Shown here piece by piece: positions 8,362-18,739 of a DNA stretch of 64,000 bases (within the stretch, counting starts at the first letter, position 1; the number at the start of each line of letters is the position of its first letter). The translations under genes were made by a program, and so were the position numbers. Source of the stretch: JB111 sp052093225 (lineage in GTDB: Bacteria > Actinomycetota > Actinomycetes > Actinomycetales > Actinomycetaceae); assembly GCA_052093225.1 (NCBI GenBank), contig JBQDDG010000007.1, positions 1 through 64,000 of the forward strand, written 5' to 3'. The notes beneath the pieces are model-generated. The model was not told the origin of the DNA. It saw only the letters and a program-made list of their open reading frames with translations, and did no database searches.

Positions 8362-9980
8362 TGCGCACCGCACTGACGTCCGCCGACGTCCGCGCGCTCG
8401 AGGAGCCCTTCCTCGCCGCCGGCGTGCCGCTGATGGAGCGGGCCGCCCGCGCCGTCGCCGACCGCGTCGAGACGGAGCTGCGCCGGGTCCGCAAGAATCT
8501 CACCGACGCGCGCGTCCTCGTCCTCGTGGGCCCGGGCGCGAACGGCGGCGACGGGCTGCACGCGGGCGCGATGCTCGCCGCGAAGGGCGTCCGGGTCGTC
8601 GCCCTCGTGCTCGGGCAGAAGGTGCACCCGGCCGGCCTGTACGCGGCCCGCAGCGCCGGCTGCGACGTCCAGTCCGCGCCCGGCTCCGGCTTCACCGACG
8701 ATCCCGGCGTCGACCTCGCCGATCTCGCGCGGTGGCCGGAGCTCGTCGTCGACGCCGCCACCGGCACCGGGGGGAGCGGCCCGCTGCGCGGCACCGCCCT
8801 GGCGGCGGTCGAGGCGCTGAGGGCGGCACCGCGCCGGCCCGTCGTGGCGATCGACGTGCCCTCCGGCGTGGGCGTCGAGAACGGCACGCTCCCCGGCCCG
8901 GTCCTGGCCGCCGACGTCACGGTGACGATGATCGCCGCCAAGCCCGCGCTCCTCCTCCCGCCCGCCGCGGGCGTGGCCGGGCGCGTCGAGGTGGCCGACA
9001 TCGGGGTGCCCGCGACCGCGGCGCCGCGCGTGCTCGCCTCCGACCGCGCCGACGTCACCGCCCGGCTCCGGGCCCCCACCTGGGACGACGACAAGTACAG
9101 CCGTGGCGTCCTCGGCGTCCTCGCCGGCTCGTCGACCTTCCCGGGCGCGGGCGTCCTCACCGTCGGCGCCGCGCTGCGGACCGGCCTCGGCATGGTCCGC
9201 CACCTCGCGGGCGGGCGCGCGAGCGACCTCGTCCTCGCCGCCCACCCCGAGGTCGTCGGCGCGGCGGGACGCGTGCAGGCCCGCGTTCTCGGGCCCGGCA
9301 CCGACGGCGAGGCCGACGCCGAGGCGATCACCCGGGAGCTGGACGCCTCCCGCGAGGACGGCGTTCCCACCGTGCTCGACGCCGGCGCGCTGGACGTCCT
9401 GCCCCACCACCTCGCGGCGGCCGACGCCGACGGCGTGCGCCCACCCGGCGCCCACGTCCTCACCCCGCACGCCGGCGAGGCCGCCCGGCTGCTCACCGCT
9501 CTCGGCGAGGGCGAGGTGTCCCGGAGCGACGTGCTCGCCGCCCCCGGACCCTGCGCCGAGCGGCTCGCCGGGCTCACCGGCGCGGTCGTCCTCCTCAAGG
9601 GTGCCCGGACCGTGGTCGCCGGGGGTGGCGCCCTGCGCGTGGCCGACGCCGCCGTCCCGTGGCTCGCCACCGCGGGCTCGGGCGACGTGCTGGCCGGCGT
9701 CCTCGGCGCCCTGCTCGCCACCGCCCGGGCGGGCGCCGAGGCGGACGGCACCGCCCTCGAGCACGCCGACCTCGCGGACGTCGCCGTCGCCGCGGCCGTC
9801 CTGCACGGGACCGCCGGGCACCGGGCCGCCGGTCCCGCGCCGGGGCGCCCGATCACCGCGAGCGACGTCGTGGCCGCGCTGCCCGGCGTCGTCGCCGACC
9901 TGCTCGCCGGACGGGACCCGGCGGACGACGGCCCCGGTGAGACCGCCCCGGGGCTGCTGCGCCGGTTCGGGCTCGGGTGA
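8361..9980 (+). CDS. nnr: Bifunctional NAD(P)H-hydrate epimerase / ADP-dependent dehydratase
   Basis: This is a repair enzyme. The N-terminal YjeF-type domain (about residues 1-225, with VLVGPGANGGDGLHAGAML) epimerises hydrated NAD(P)H. The C-terminal ribokinase-like domain (about 235-539) dehydrates it using ADP; it shows FPGAGVLTVGAALRTGLGM, LTPHAGEAARLL and TAGSGDVLAGVLGALLA. The 539 aa are slightly longer than usual. The ATG overlaps the acpS stop by one base and the stop overlaps the alr GTG by four, so this is a tightly coupled operon. The location between acpS and alr is typical of actinobacteria. Confidence 0.94.
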   Translation: MRTALTSADVRALEEPFLAAGVPLMERAARAVADRVETELRRVRKNLTDARVLVLVGPGANGGDGLHAGAMLAAKGVRVVALVLGQKVHPAGLYAARSAGCDVQSAPGSGFTDDPGVDLADLARWPELVVDAATGTGGSGPLRGTALAAVEALRAAPRRPVVAIDVPSGVGVENGTLPGPVLAADVTVTMIAAKPALLLPPAAGVAGRVEVADIGVPATAAPRVLASDRADVTARLRAPTWDDDKYSRGVLGVLAGSSTFPGAGVLTVGAALRTGLGMVRHLAGGRASDLVLAAHPEVVGAAGRVQARVLGPGTDGEADAEAITRELDASREDGVPTVLDAGALDVLPHHLAAADADGVRPPGAHVLTPHAGEAARLLTALGEGEVSRSDVLAAPGPCAERLAGLTGAVVLLKGARTVVAGGGALRVADAAVPWLATAGSGDVLAGVLGALLATARAGAEADGTALEHADLADVAVAAAVLHGTAGHRAAGPAPGRPITASDVVAALPGVVADLLAGRDPADDGPGETAPGLLRRFGLG

Positions 9981-11170
9981 GTGCCTGGCACACTGTCGCG
10001 GTGACGAACGACCACCGGGACGCCGCGTCGTCCTGGCCGGCGCGGGCGCGGGTCGACCTCGACGCCTTCGCGCACAACCTCCGCCGGCTCCGTGAGACGG
10101 CGGGCGGCACCGACGTGCTCGCCGTGGTCAAGGCCGACGCCTACGGCCACGGCCTCCTGCCCGTCGCCCGGACCGCCCTCGCCGCCGGCGCGACGATCCT
10201 CGGGGTCGCCCAGCTCGCCGAGGCCCTCGAGCTGCGCGCCGGCCTCGGACCGCACGGGCGCGTCCTCGGGTGGCTCTACGCCCCCGGCGCACCGCTCGCC
10301 GACGCGATCACCGCGGGCGTCGAGATCGGCGTCGGCGCCCCCTGGATGCTCGACGAGGCGCTCGCCGCCGCACGGACGGCCGGCCGGCCGGTCACGCTCC
10401 ACCTCAAGCTCGACACCGGGATGGCCCGCAACGGGCTCTCGCGGGCCGGCCTGGGCGAGGTCGCCGCGACGCTCGGCCCGGCCGTCGCCGAGGGCGCGGC
10501 CCGGGTGGCCTCGACGTTCTCCCACCTCGCGAGCGCCGACGAGCCGGCCTCCGGCACGACCGAGGTCCAGACCGCGCTCTTCCTCGACCGGGTCGCCGAG
10601 CTGCGCGGCGCGGGCATCGACCCCGGGGCCCTGCACCTCGCGGCCTCCTCGGGTGTCCTCCTGCACCCCGCCACCCACCTCGACATGATCCGGCCCGGCA
10701 TCGCCCTGTACGGGGTCTCCCCGGCCGAGGACATCATCCCGGCGGCCGAGCACGGCCTGCGCCCCGTGATGACCGTGAGCGGCTCGCTCGTCCTCACGCG
10801 CGAGGCCCCCGCGGGCACCGCGATCGGCTACGGGCACACCGCCACCACCGAGCGGGACACGGTCCTCGGGCTCGTCCCGCTCGGCTACGCCGACGGCGTC
10901 CCGCGCGCCGCGTCCGGCGCGGTGGCGCTCGCCGCCCGCGGCCGGCGGGTCGCCCAGGTGGGACGCGTGAGCATGGACCAGATCGTCGTCGACCTCGGCC
11001 CGGACGCGGCCGACGTCGTCGGGGAGGACGTCGTCCTGTTCGGCGACCCGGCCCGGGGCGAGCCCTCGGCGTGGGACTGGGCCCGGCCGGCGGGCACGAT
11101 CGCCTACGAGATCCTCACCGCGGTGGGACCGCGCATCCCGCGCGTCCACGTCGGTCAGGAGGGCGCATGA
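9977..11170 (+). CDS. alr: Alanine racemase
   Basis: Alr supplies D-alanine for peptidoglycan. The N-terminal PLP barrel has VVKADAYGHG with the cofactor Lys52. The region IGYGHTATT aligns with the segment that holds the second catalytic base, a tyrosine. VGRVSMDQIVVDLG is the conserved C-terminal domain block. The 397 aa are normal for the family. GTG 9977 overlaps the previous stop (GTGA) and is preferred; GTG 10001 would also give a plausible start and would remove an untypical 8-residue head. The next gene, tsaE, overlaps it by ATGA. Confidence 0.96.
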   Translation: MSAWHTVAVTNDHRDAASSWPARARVDLDAFAHNLRRLRETAGGTDVLAVVKADAYGHGLLPVARTALAAGATILGVAQLAEALELRAGLGPHGRVLGWLYAPGAPLADAITAGVEIGVGAPWMLDEALAAARTAGRPVTLHLKLDTGMARNGLSRAGLGEVAATLGPAVAEGAARVASTFSHLASADEPASGTTEVQTALFLDRVAELRGAGIDPGALHLAASSGVLLHPATHLDMIRPGIALYGVSPAEDIIPAAEHGLRPVMTVSGSLVLTREAPAGTAIGYGHTATTERDTVLGLVPLGYADGVPRAASGAVALAARGRRVAQVGRVSMDQIVVDLGPDAADVVGEDVVLFGDPARGEPSAWDWARPAGTIAYEILTAVGPRIPRVHVGQEGA

Positions 11171-11706
11171 GGGCGTGGAGCGCCGTGGCGGCCACCGGGG
11201 CCGACACCCGGGCGCTCGCCGCCCGCCTCGCCGCGCACCTGCGCGCCGGGGACCTCGTCGTGCTCGACGGGCCCCTCGGCGCGGGCAAGACCACCTTCGT
11301 CCAGGGGCTCGGCGCCGCGCTGGACGTGCGGGGCACGATCGCCTCGCCCACGTTCGTCATCGCCCGCGCGCACCGCGCGCTCGCCGGCGGACCCGACCTC
11401 GTCCACGTCGACGCCTACCGGCTCGGCGGGCTGGACGAGCTCGACGCCCTCGACCTCGACAGCTCGATCGAGGAGGCCGTCACCGTCGTCGAGTGGGGCG
11501 GCGGGACCGTCGAGACGCTCGCCGGCAGCCGCCTCGACGTCGCGATCGAGCGGCCCGTCGGGGACGCGCCGGGACCGGACGGGCGTGCGGTCGACGACGC
11601 CACGATCGACGAGGCCCCCCTCGACGAGCCCCGGACGATCACGCTCACCGGGCACGGCCCCCGGTGGGCCGGCGTCGACCTCTCGGACGTGGTGGCCGGC
11701 CCGTGA
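11167..11706 (+). CDS. tsaE: tRNA t6A biosynthesis ATPase TsaE
   Basis: TsaE is the ATPase that works with TsaB and TsaD to put threonylcarbamoyl on A37 of ANN-decoding tRNAs. The Walker A motif is GPLGAGKTTFVQGLG near residue 35. SPTFVIARAH and HVDAYRLGG are family blocks, and VTVVEWGGG is the conserved Glu-Trp-Gly segment. The 179 aa are longer than the usual 150, because an acidic segment near residues 135-160 extends the C-terminus. ATGA overlap with alr and GTGA overlap with the next gene indicate translational coupling. Confidence 0.94.
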   Translation: MRAWSAVAATGADTRALAARLAAHLRAGDLVVLDGPLGAGKTTFVQGLGAALDVRGTIASPTFVIARAHRALAGGPDLVHVDAYRLGGLDELDALDLDSSIEEAVTVVEWGGGTVETLAGSRLDVAIERPVGDAPGPDGRAVDDATIDEAPLDEPRTITLTGHGPRWAGVDLSDVVAGP

Positions 11707-12593
11707 CCGGCGCCCTCCGGCTCCTGCTCGCGATCGCCGTGCTGGGGGGCGCGTTCCTCGGGGCCGTCGTGGCAGCCCCCGCCCACGCCGCCCCGGTCGC
11801 CGCGGAGGTCCCGAGCGGGGACGGGACCGGGTCCCCCTCCGCCGGGACGCTCGAGCCCGACCCGGCCCTGGCGGGTCTCCTCACCGTCACCCCCTCCGTC
11901 GAGCAGTGGTTCGACGTGGAGGCGGAGGCCGTCGCACGGTCGGCGGCGGACACGGTGCTCGCCGAGGCCGTCGCGGGCCGCGCCGACGAGATCGTCGTCG
12001 GCGACCCGAGGCCGGTGCTCGGCTGGTCCGACGACCTCGTCGAGGCCTCGTTCGACGGCCCGTTCGTCTCGCCCACCAGCAGCGCGGTCGCCCCGGTGCT
12101 CCTCGACGGCGCGGCCATCGGCGTGGTGGTCCTCGAGACCCGGAACGACTCCTTCGAGGGCGAGCTCCGCGCGGTCGCGGGACTCCCCGCGGCGCTCCTC
12201 GAGCTCGACCCCGGCGTCGCGGTCGTCCACGACCCGAGGACCGACGCCTGGTACGGGTACTCCCACGAACGTGTCCGGCCGCTGGACGACTCCGCCCGCA
12301 GCATGCTCGCCGGCACCGTCGACATCGTCGACTACCGGCCCTTCCTCCTCGACCCGGAGGCGGGCACCGACGCGCCGGGGGAGAGCGACGGCGCCGTGCG
12401 CTGGGTCGTCGTCGGCGGCGTGGTCGCCGTCGGGCTGGTCCTGCTCGCGGCGGGCATCTCCGTCTGGATGCGGGTGCCCGAGGCGGAGGCGGAGACCGAG
12501 GAGCGGCCCCGGCCTCCGCGCGAGAGCCTGCGCGCGCGGGTGCGGGCCGAGCTGCGCAACGGACGGCCGGGCAGCTGGAACCACCGCGGATGA
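11703..12593 (+). CDS. Secreted, C-terminally membrane-anchored protein of unknown function
   Basis: I do not recognise this 296-aa protein. It begins with a signal peptide (LRLLLAIAVLGGAFLGAVVA, then an APAHAAP cleavage region). An extracytoplasmic part of about 200 residues follows. Near residues 238-260 one transmembrane segment (VVVGGVVAVGLVLLAAGISVW) is followed by a basic/acidic cytoplasmic tail, so the topology is type I. The body contains VLLDGAAIGVVVLET and WYGYSHERVRPLDD. It is locked between tsaE and tsaB by 4-nt overlaps on both sides, so it is cotranslated with the t6A genes although it is exported. No enzymatic motif is visible. Confidence 0.8.
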   Translation: MTGALRLLLAIAVLGGAFLGAVVAAPAHAAPVAAEVPSGDGTGSPSAGTLEPDPALAGLLTVTPSVEQWFDVEAEAVARSAADTVLAEAVAGRADEIVVGDPRPVLGWSDDLVEASFDGPFVSPTSSAVAPVLLDGAAIGVVVLETRNDSFEGELRAVAGLPAALLELDPGVAVVHDPRTDAWYGYSHERVRPLDDSARSMLAGTVDIVDYRPFLLDPEAGTDAPGESDGAVRWVVVGGVVAVGLVLLAAGISVWMRVPEAEAETEERPRPPRESLRARVRAELRNGRPGSWNHRG

Positions 12594-12601
12594 CCCGCGC
12601 C

Positions 12602-12607
12602 TACCCT
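12602..12607 (+). promoter_or_regulatory. -10 element TACCCT for tsaB (leaderless, inside the operon)
   Basis: TACCCT ends 6 nt before GTG 12614. It would give tsaB-rimI an independent leaderless transcript in addition to read-through from upstream. Confidence 0.55.
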
Positions 12608-12613
12608 GGACCG

Positions 12614-13303
12614 GTGCGCGTCCTCGTCATCGACACCTCCTCCCGTCCGATCGTCGCCCGGGTCGACGCCCCGGACGGCGACCCGGCGCGTGCCGTGCTC
12701 CTCGGTGCCACCGCCGGGGAGTCCGACCGGCGTCACGCCGAGGAGCTCGCCCCCGCGGTCGCCTCGCTCGTCGAGCGGCACGGGAGGCCGGACCTCGTCG
12801 TCGTCGGCACCGGGCCGGGGCCGTTCACCGGGCTGCGCGTCGGGCTCGTCACCGCGCGCACCGTCGCCCGCGGCTGGGGTGCCCGGCTCGCCGGCGTGCC
12901 GTCCCTCGACGCCGTCGCGCGCGGCGCGCTCGACACCGCGCCGGAGCGGACCGTCCTCGTCGTCACCGACGCGCGGCGCCGGGAGGTCTACCACGCCCGC
13001 TACCGCGCCCTCGGCGCGCACGAGGTCGAGATCCTCGCCGCTCCCGCCGTGGCGAGCCCCGCCGTGGTGGCGGACGCGGCCGGACCGGAGGACGTCGTCG
13101 TGGGGGAGAAGGCCGCCGACGTCACCGGCGCGGCCGGCACCGCTCCGGACAGCGTCGAGCCGGCCGGTGCGGTCCGGGGCGTCGACCCGACGGCCCTCGC
13201 GCGCCTCGCCCTCACCCGGCTCGCCGCCGGCGCGGAGCTGCCCACCGAGCCGCTCTACCTGCGCCGACCCGACGCGGCCGTCCCCGCCCAGGTGCGGCCA
13301 TGA
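12614..13303 (+). CDS. tsaB: tRNA t6A biosynthesis protein TsaB
   Basis: TsaB is the ASKHA-fold scaffold that pairs with TsaD. It shows VRVLVIDTSSRPIVARVD at the N-terminus and GTGPGPFTGLRVGLVTARTV, the family hallmark. The length is 229 aa. Two starts compete: ATG 12590, which overlaps the previous stop (ATGA), and GTG 12614, which matches the usual TsaB N-terminus and follows a TACCCT -10 by 6 nt. I list the shorter form; both could be made from different transcripts. The stop overlaps the rimI ATG. Confidence 0.93.
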   Translation: MRVLVIDTSSRPIVARVDAPDGDPARAVLLGATAGESDRRHAEELAPAVASLVERHGRPDLVVVGTGPGPFTGLRVGLVTARTVARGWGARLAGVPSLDAVARGALDTAPERTVLVVTDARRREVYHARYRALGAHEVEILAAPAVASPAVVADAAGPEDVVVGEKAADVTGAAGTAPDSVEPAGAVRGVDPTALARLALTRLAAGAELPTEPLYLRRPDAAVPAQVRP

Positions 13304-13761
13304 CCTACCGGCTGCGCCCACTGCGCACGGGGGACCTCGCGAGGGTCGCCGAGCTCGAGCCCGTGCTCTTCGGTCCCGACGACTGGTCGGCGGGGGTCTA
13401 CGCCACCGAGCTGTCGCTCGCGGACCGCACGTACCTGGCCGCGGTCGACGAGGACGACCGCCTCGTGGCGTGGGCCGGGACCGCCGCGGGGGACCAGACC
13501 CAGGTGATGACGATCGGCGTCGACCCGGACCACCGGCGCCGCGGTCTCGCCACCCGGCTGCTCGACGAGCTGCTCGACCGGGCCCGCGCGGCCGGCTCGT
13601 CGAGCGTGGTCCTCGAGGTCCGGGCCGACGACGACGGTGCCCGCAGCCTCTACGAGCGGCGCGGGTTCGAGGCGATCGGGATCCGGCCCCGGTACTACCA
13701 GCGCTCCGGCCGCGACGCCGTCGTCATGAGCCTCGACCTCGGGCCCGGAAATCACGACTGA
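13300..13761 (+). CDS. rimI: Ribosomal-protein-alanine N-acetyltransferase RimI (GNAT)
   Basis: A 153-aa GNAT-fold acetyltransferase placed, as usual, after tsaB. RimI acetylates the N-terminal alanine of ribosomal protein S18 in E. coli. The acetyl-CoA-binding motif is VDPDHRRRGLATRLLDELL, and the conserved C-terminal piece is LYERRGFEAIGIRPRYYQ. The start overlaps the tsaB stop (ATGA). In many actinobacteria tsaD follows directly; here it is 7.8 kb further on. Substrate identity rests on family and context. Confidence 0.9.
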   Translation: MTYRLRPLRTGDLARVAELEPVLFGPDDWSAGVYATELSLADRTYLAAVDEDDRLVAWAGTAAGDQTQVMTIGVDPDHRRRGLATRLLDELLDRARAAGSSSVVLEVRADDDGARSLYERRGFEAIGIRPRYYQRSGRDAVVMSLDLGPGNHD

Positions 13762-13774
13762 ATATCGTCCCGAG

Positions 13775-13810
13775 GTCATCACGAAAAGCAATTGATGACG
13801 CATTGTTGAC
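13775..13810 (+). promoter_or_regulatory. Inverted repeat GTCATCA-N11-TGATGAC in an AT-rich patch upstream of sdhCAB
   Basis: Perfect 7-bp arms at 13775-13781 and 13793-13799 flank an 11-nt spacer. A related half-site, ATTGTTGAC (13802-13810), repeats ATTGATGAC (13791-13799) 11 bp further on. The region 13760-13850 is far more AT-rich than its surroundings. The site lies about 85 bp upstream of the sdhC -10. It is a candidate operator or activator site; the cognate regulator is unknown. Confidence 0.5.
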
Positions 13811-13882
13811 ACGGATAAAAGCCGTTCTGGACCGAATTGTCTCGCCGTGCCGAGATCGCCAGAAAGGCCCGGCGACGAGGGT

Positions 13883-13888
13883 TAGGAT
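13883..13888 (+). promoter_or_regulatory. -10 element TAGGAT for sdhCAB (leaderless)
   Basis: TAGGAT ends 6 nt before GTG 13895. No ribosome binding site precedes the start codon. Confidence 0.65.
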
Positions 13889-13894
13889 CGGCTG

Positions 13895-14596
13895 GTGACC
13901 ACCACTGCAGCGCCGGCGAGGGCGCGAACAGCTCGCAGGACCACGGTCGCACTCAAGGTCGCGATGGCCGTCACGGGTGTGATCTTCGTGCTCTTCGTGC
14001 TCACGCACATGTACGGGAACCTCAAGGCGTTCCAGGGGGCCGAGGCGTTCGACTCCTACGCGCACTGGCTGCGCGAGGCGTTCTACCCGATGCTGCCGCA
14101 CCAGGGCCTGCTGTGGGTGATGCGGGTGGTCCTGCTCGCCTCGCTCGTCGTCCACGCCGGCGCGGCCTTCGCGCTGTGGAAGCGCGCGCGGTCGGCGAGG
14201 ACCACGCGCTACGTCATGCACAAGCGCGTGCAGCAGACCTACGCGTCGCGCACGATGCGCTGGGGCGGCGTCATCCTGCTCGCCTTCATCATCTTCCACC
14301 TCCTGCAGTTCACGACGATGACGATCGAGGTCGGGGGCTCGTTCGACAGCCCGCACGCCCGCATGGTCGAGGCCTTCCAGCCCGAGCACTGGTGGGTCTA
14401 CGCCGTCTACCTCGTCGCCATGGTCATGCTCGCCTTCCACGTCCGGCACGGCGTGTGGTCGGCGCTGCAGAGCTTCGGCCTGTCGACGCGCCGCCGCGAG
14501 GCCATGTTCAACGGCATCGCGATCGTCGTCGCGCTCCTGCTCCTCGTCGGGTTCATGGCGACCCCGACGGCCATCCTGCTCGGCATCGTGAATTGA
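13895..14596 (+). CDS. sdhC: Succinate dehydrogenase cytochrome b subunit (SdhC, five-helix type)
   Basis: The membrane anchor of a menaquinone-type succinate dehydrogenase. At 233 aa with five predicted membrane helices it is the fused one-subunit cytochrome of the Bacillus/Wolinella and Corynebacterium type, and no sdhD is present. Histidines suitable as haem b ligands lie in helices (VLTHMYGNLK, SLVVHAGAAF, FIIFHLLQFT, LAFHVRHGVW). It precedes sdhA by 10 nt. The leaderless GTG is the start choice, giving MTTTAAPARARTARRTTVALK with a basic N-terminus. Confidence 0.93.
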   Translation: MTTTAAPARARTARRTTVALKVAMAVTGVIFVLFVLTHMYGNLKAFQGAEAFDSYAHWLREAFYPMLPHQGLLWVMRVVLLASLVVHAGAAFALWKRARSARTTRYVMHKRVQQTYASRTMRWGGVILLAFIIFHLLQFTTMTIEVGGSFDSPHARMVEAFQPEHWWVYAVYLVAMVMLAFHVRHGVWSALQSFGLSTRRREAMFNGIAIVVALLLLVGFMATPTAILLGIVN

Positions 14597-14606
14597 GGCG
14601 CAAGGC

Positions 14607-16567
<1,961 letters not shown>

Positions 16568-16571
<4 letters not shown>

Positions 16572-17314
16572 AGATCACGATCAACGCCTGGCGTCAGGCC
16601 GGCCCCGGCGCCACCGGGAAGATGGAGTCCTACCGGCTCGACGACATCGCCGAGCACATGTCCTTCCTCGAGATGCTCGACGTGCTCAACGAGCAGCTCT
16701 TCGCGGCCGGGGAGGAGCCGATCGCCTTCGACCACGACTGTCGCGAGGGCATCTGCGGCGCGTGCGGCATCGTCATCGACGGCGTGGCCCACGGCCCCGA
16801 GGTCACGACGACCTGCCAGCTGCACATGCGGTCCTTCAAGGACGGCGACTCGATCACCATCGAGCCGTGGCGCGCCGACGCGTTCCCGGTGATCAAGGAC
16901 CTCGTCGTCGACCGCTCGGCGTTCGACCGGATCATCGCCGCCGGCGGCTACGTCTCCGTCAACACGGGTGCCGCGCCGGACGCTCACGCGAGCCCCGTGC
17001 CGAAGAACGACGCGGACCGCGCCTTCGAGGCCGCCGCGTGCATCGGCTGCGGCGCCTGCGTGGCAGCCTGCCCCAATGCCTCGGGGATGCTCTTCCTCGG
17101 CGCGAAGGTCACGCACCTCGGCATGCTCCCGCAGGGACAGCCCGAGCGTGAGGCGCGGGTCGTGGACATGCTCGCCCAGCACGACGCCGAGGGCTTCGGC
17201 GGCTGCACCAACATCGGCGAGTGCGCCGCGGTGTGCCCCAAGGAGATCCCGCTCGACGTCATCAGCCAGCTCAACTCCGACCTCGGCCGGGCCACGATCT
17301 CCGGCCGCGCCTGA
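16568..17314 (+). CDS. sdhB: Succinate dehydrogenase iron-sulfur subunit
   Basis: SdhB carries electrons from FAD to menaquinone. The [2Fe-2S] ligands are seen in DCREGICGACGIVIDG plus the downstream TTCQLH. The [4Fe-4S]/[3Fe-4S] ligands are in CIGCGACVAACPN and CTNIGECAAVCPKEI. The length is 248 aa. The GTG start overlaps the sdhA stop by 4 nt. It closes the sdhCAB operon, and a strong hairpin follows within 15 nt. Confidence 0.96.
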
Positions 17315-17328
17315 GTCCCTTACGCGCT

Positions 17329-17362
17329 ACGGCGCCCCGCCCCCTCGGGGGCGGGGCGCCGT
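17329..17362. terminator. Bidirectional terminator between sdhB and the esterase gene
   Basis: A 15-bp GC stem (17329-17343 with 17348-17362) closes a CTCG tetraloop between two convergent genes. The right half of the stem is repeated at 18620 as part of a duplication. Confidence 0.8.
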
Positions 17363-17468
17363 TCGCGTCCGTGGCAGGTCGTCGGCGGGCTACTCCGAGA
17401 GGTGCTGGGCGAAGAAGTCCCAGATGAGCTCGTTCGCCTCGATCGCGTCCGTGGGCGTGCCCGCCCAG
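17349..17468 (-). repeat. Direct repeat copy A: 3' end of the esterase gene plus half of its terminator
   Basis: 120 bp that match 18620-18739 without gaps and with about 10 mismatches by my count. It covers the last 26 codons of the esterase and the adjacent terminator half. Confidence 0.85.
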
Positions 17469-18526
17469 TCGGTCTCGTCCTCGAACGCCGGGCTCCCGGG
17501 CCACACGTGCCCGGCGTCGGCGATCGACCACGACTGGATCTCGTCCGGCCCCGTGCCGTCGCCGATGGTCGTCAGGGTGACGCCGTCCTGCTGCTCGGAC
17601 TCCTCACGGACCTCGAAGCCGCCGATCTCGGTCCACCGGGCGAGAGCCGCCTCGTGGCCGTACCCCCAGTAGTCGGCGCCGCCGCCGCCCAGCGGGTTGA
17701 CCGGGTCGTCCTCGCCCACGAACGTGATGATCGGGGTGACGGACCCGGGCGCGCAGGTCTCCGGGTCGGGGGCCCAGGTGCCGCCCTCCTCCTCGACCGG
17801 GACGCCGGAGCGCAGGCCGGTGACCGGGGCGATGGCGCGGAAGAGCGTCGGGTCCTCACAGGCGGCCTGGGAGATCATACGCCCGCCGCCGGAGTAGCCC
17901 GACGCGAAGACGTCGTCGGTCGACGTGCCGTACTCCTGCGCGGCCCAGTCGATGAGCGCGCGGAGGAAGGCGACGTCGTCGGGTGCGTCCTCGGGAGCCT
18001 CCGTGACGCCGGGGACGTTCCACAGCCAGCCGTCGCCCGGGTTCTCGATGCCGCCGTTCGGCAGGAGCACCACGTAGCCCTCGGCATCGGCGTTCTCGGC
18101 GGCGTCGGCCCAGCGCACGTGCTCGGCGCCGTCCGAGCGGGAGCCGTGGAGGTTGAGCACGAGCGGCAGGTCCGCGTCGGGCGTCCAGCTCTCCGGCAGG
18201 AGGACCACGCCCGTGCGGGTGTGGCCGTCGATCTCGGCGCTGAACTCGTGCTGTCCGGGGGAGTGGCCGGTGGCCGACTCGCCGGCGTCGGAGGAGGAGG
18301 ACTCTGGGGACGCGGATGCGGACGCGTCGTCGGTGGTGGACTCGTCGGCGTCGGCGTCGGCGTCGGCGTCGGAGGAGGTGGATTCCGCGGACTCGGCGTC
18401 GGTGGCGGACCCGTCGGTGGACGGGGCCGGCTCCGCGCCGCCGTCGTCGGTCGAGCAGGCGGCCAGCGCCAGCAGGAGGACGCCGCCGGTGGCGACGGTG
18501 CGGGAGAGGGGGCGGGGGATGGTCAC
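17390..18526 (-). CDS. Lipoprotein esterase of the LpqC / PHB-depolymerase-like family
   Basis: A 378-aa exported alpha/beta-hydrolase. The signal sequence ends in a lipobox (LLLALAACSTDD), so it is a lipoprotein. An acidic Ser/Asp/Ala linker (to about residue 90) leads into the hydrolase domain. That domain has LVLNLHGSRSDG (oxyanion side), nucleophile motif GYSGGGRM, acid candidate GEDDPVNP and catalytic-His candidate IADAGHVWPG. These are the features of feruloyl esterase/polyhydroxybutyrate depolymerase-like enzymes; the substrate is unknown. The GTG at 18526 follows an AGGAG. The linker contains a hexanucleotide repeat, and a broken second copy of the C-terminus lies upstream. Confidence 0.88.
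   Translation of the reverse strand: MTIPRPLSRTVATGGVLLLALAACSTDDGGAEPAPSTDGSATDAESAESTSSDADADADADESTTDDASASASPESSSSDAGESATGHSPGQHEFSAEIDGHTRTGVVLLPESWTPDADLPLVLNLHGSRSDGAEHVRWADAAENADAEGYVVLLPNGGIENPGDGWLWNVPGVTEAPEDAPDDVAFLRALIDWAAQEYGTSTDDVFASGYSGGGRMISQAACEDPTLFRAIAPVTGLRSGVPVEEEGGTWAPDPETCAPGSVTPIITFVGEDDPVNPLGGGGADYWGYGHEAALARWTEIGGFEVREESEQQDGVTLTTIGDGTGPDEIQSWSIADAGHVWPGSPAFEDETDWAGTPTDAIEANELIWDFFAQHLSE
18344..18372 (-). repeat. Hexanucleotide tandem repeat inside the esterase linker
   Basis: Four perfect GTCGGC units and a partial fifth encode the alternating Asp-Ala run (DADADADAD) after the lipobox. Gain or loss of units would keep the reading frame and only change linker length. 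Confidence 0.8.
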
Positions 18527-18619
18527 GGTGCTCCTGGTCGGTGGGTCGGAACCCGCATGGTTGCGGACCTGCGGTGTCCAGATCCGGGCCGAGGTGCGAG
18601 GTCCCGCATGCTGAGACCC

Positions 18620-18739
18620 GGGCGGGGCGCCGTTCGCGTCCGTGGCGGGTGGTCGGCGAGCTACTCCGAGAGGTGCTGGGCGAAGACGTCCCTGATGAGC
18701 TCGTTCGCGGCGAACGGGTCCGTGGGCGAGCCCGCCCAG
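18620..18739 (-). repeat. Direct repeat copy B of the esterase 3' end
   Basis: The partner of 17349-17468, in the same orientation. It begins with the half terminator and ends 3 bp from the regulator stop codon. Confidence 0.85.
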
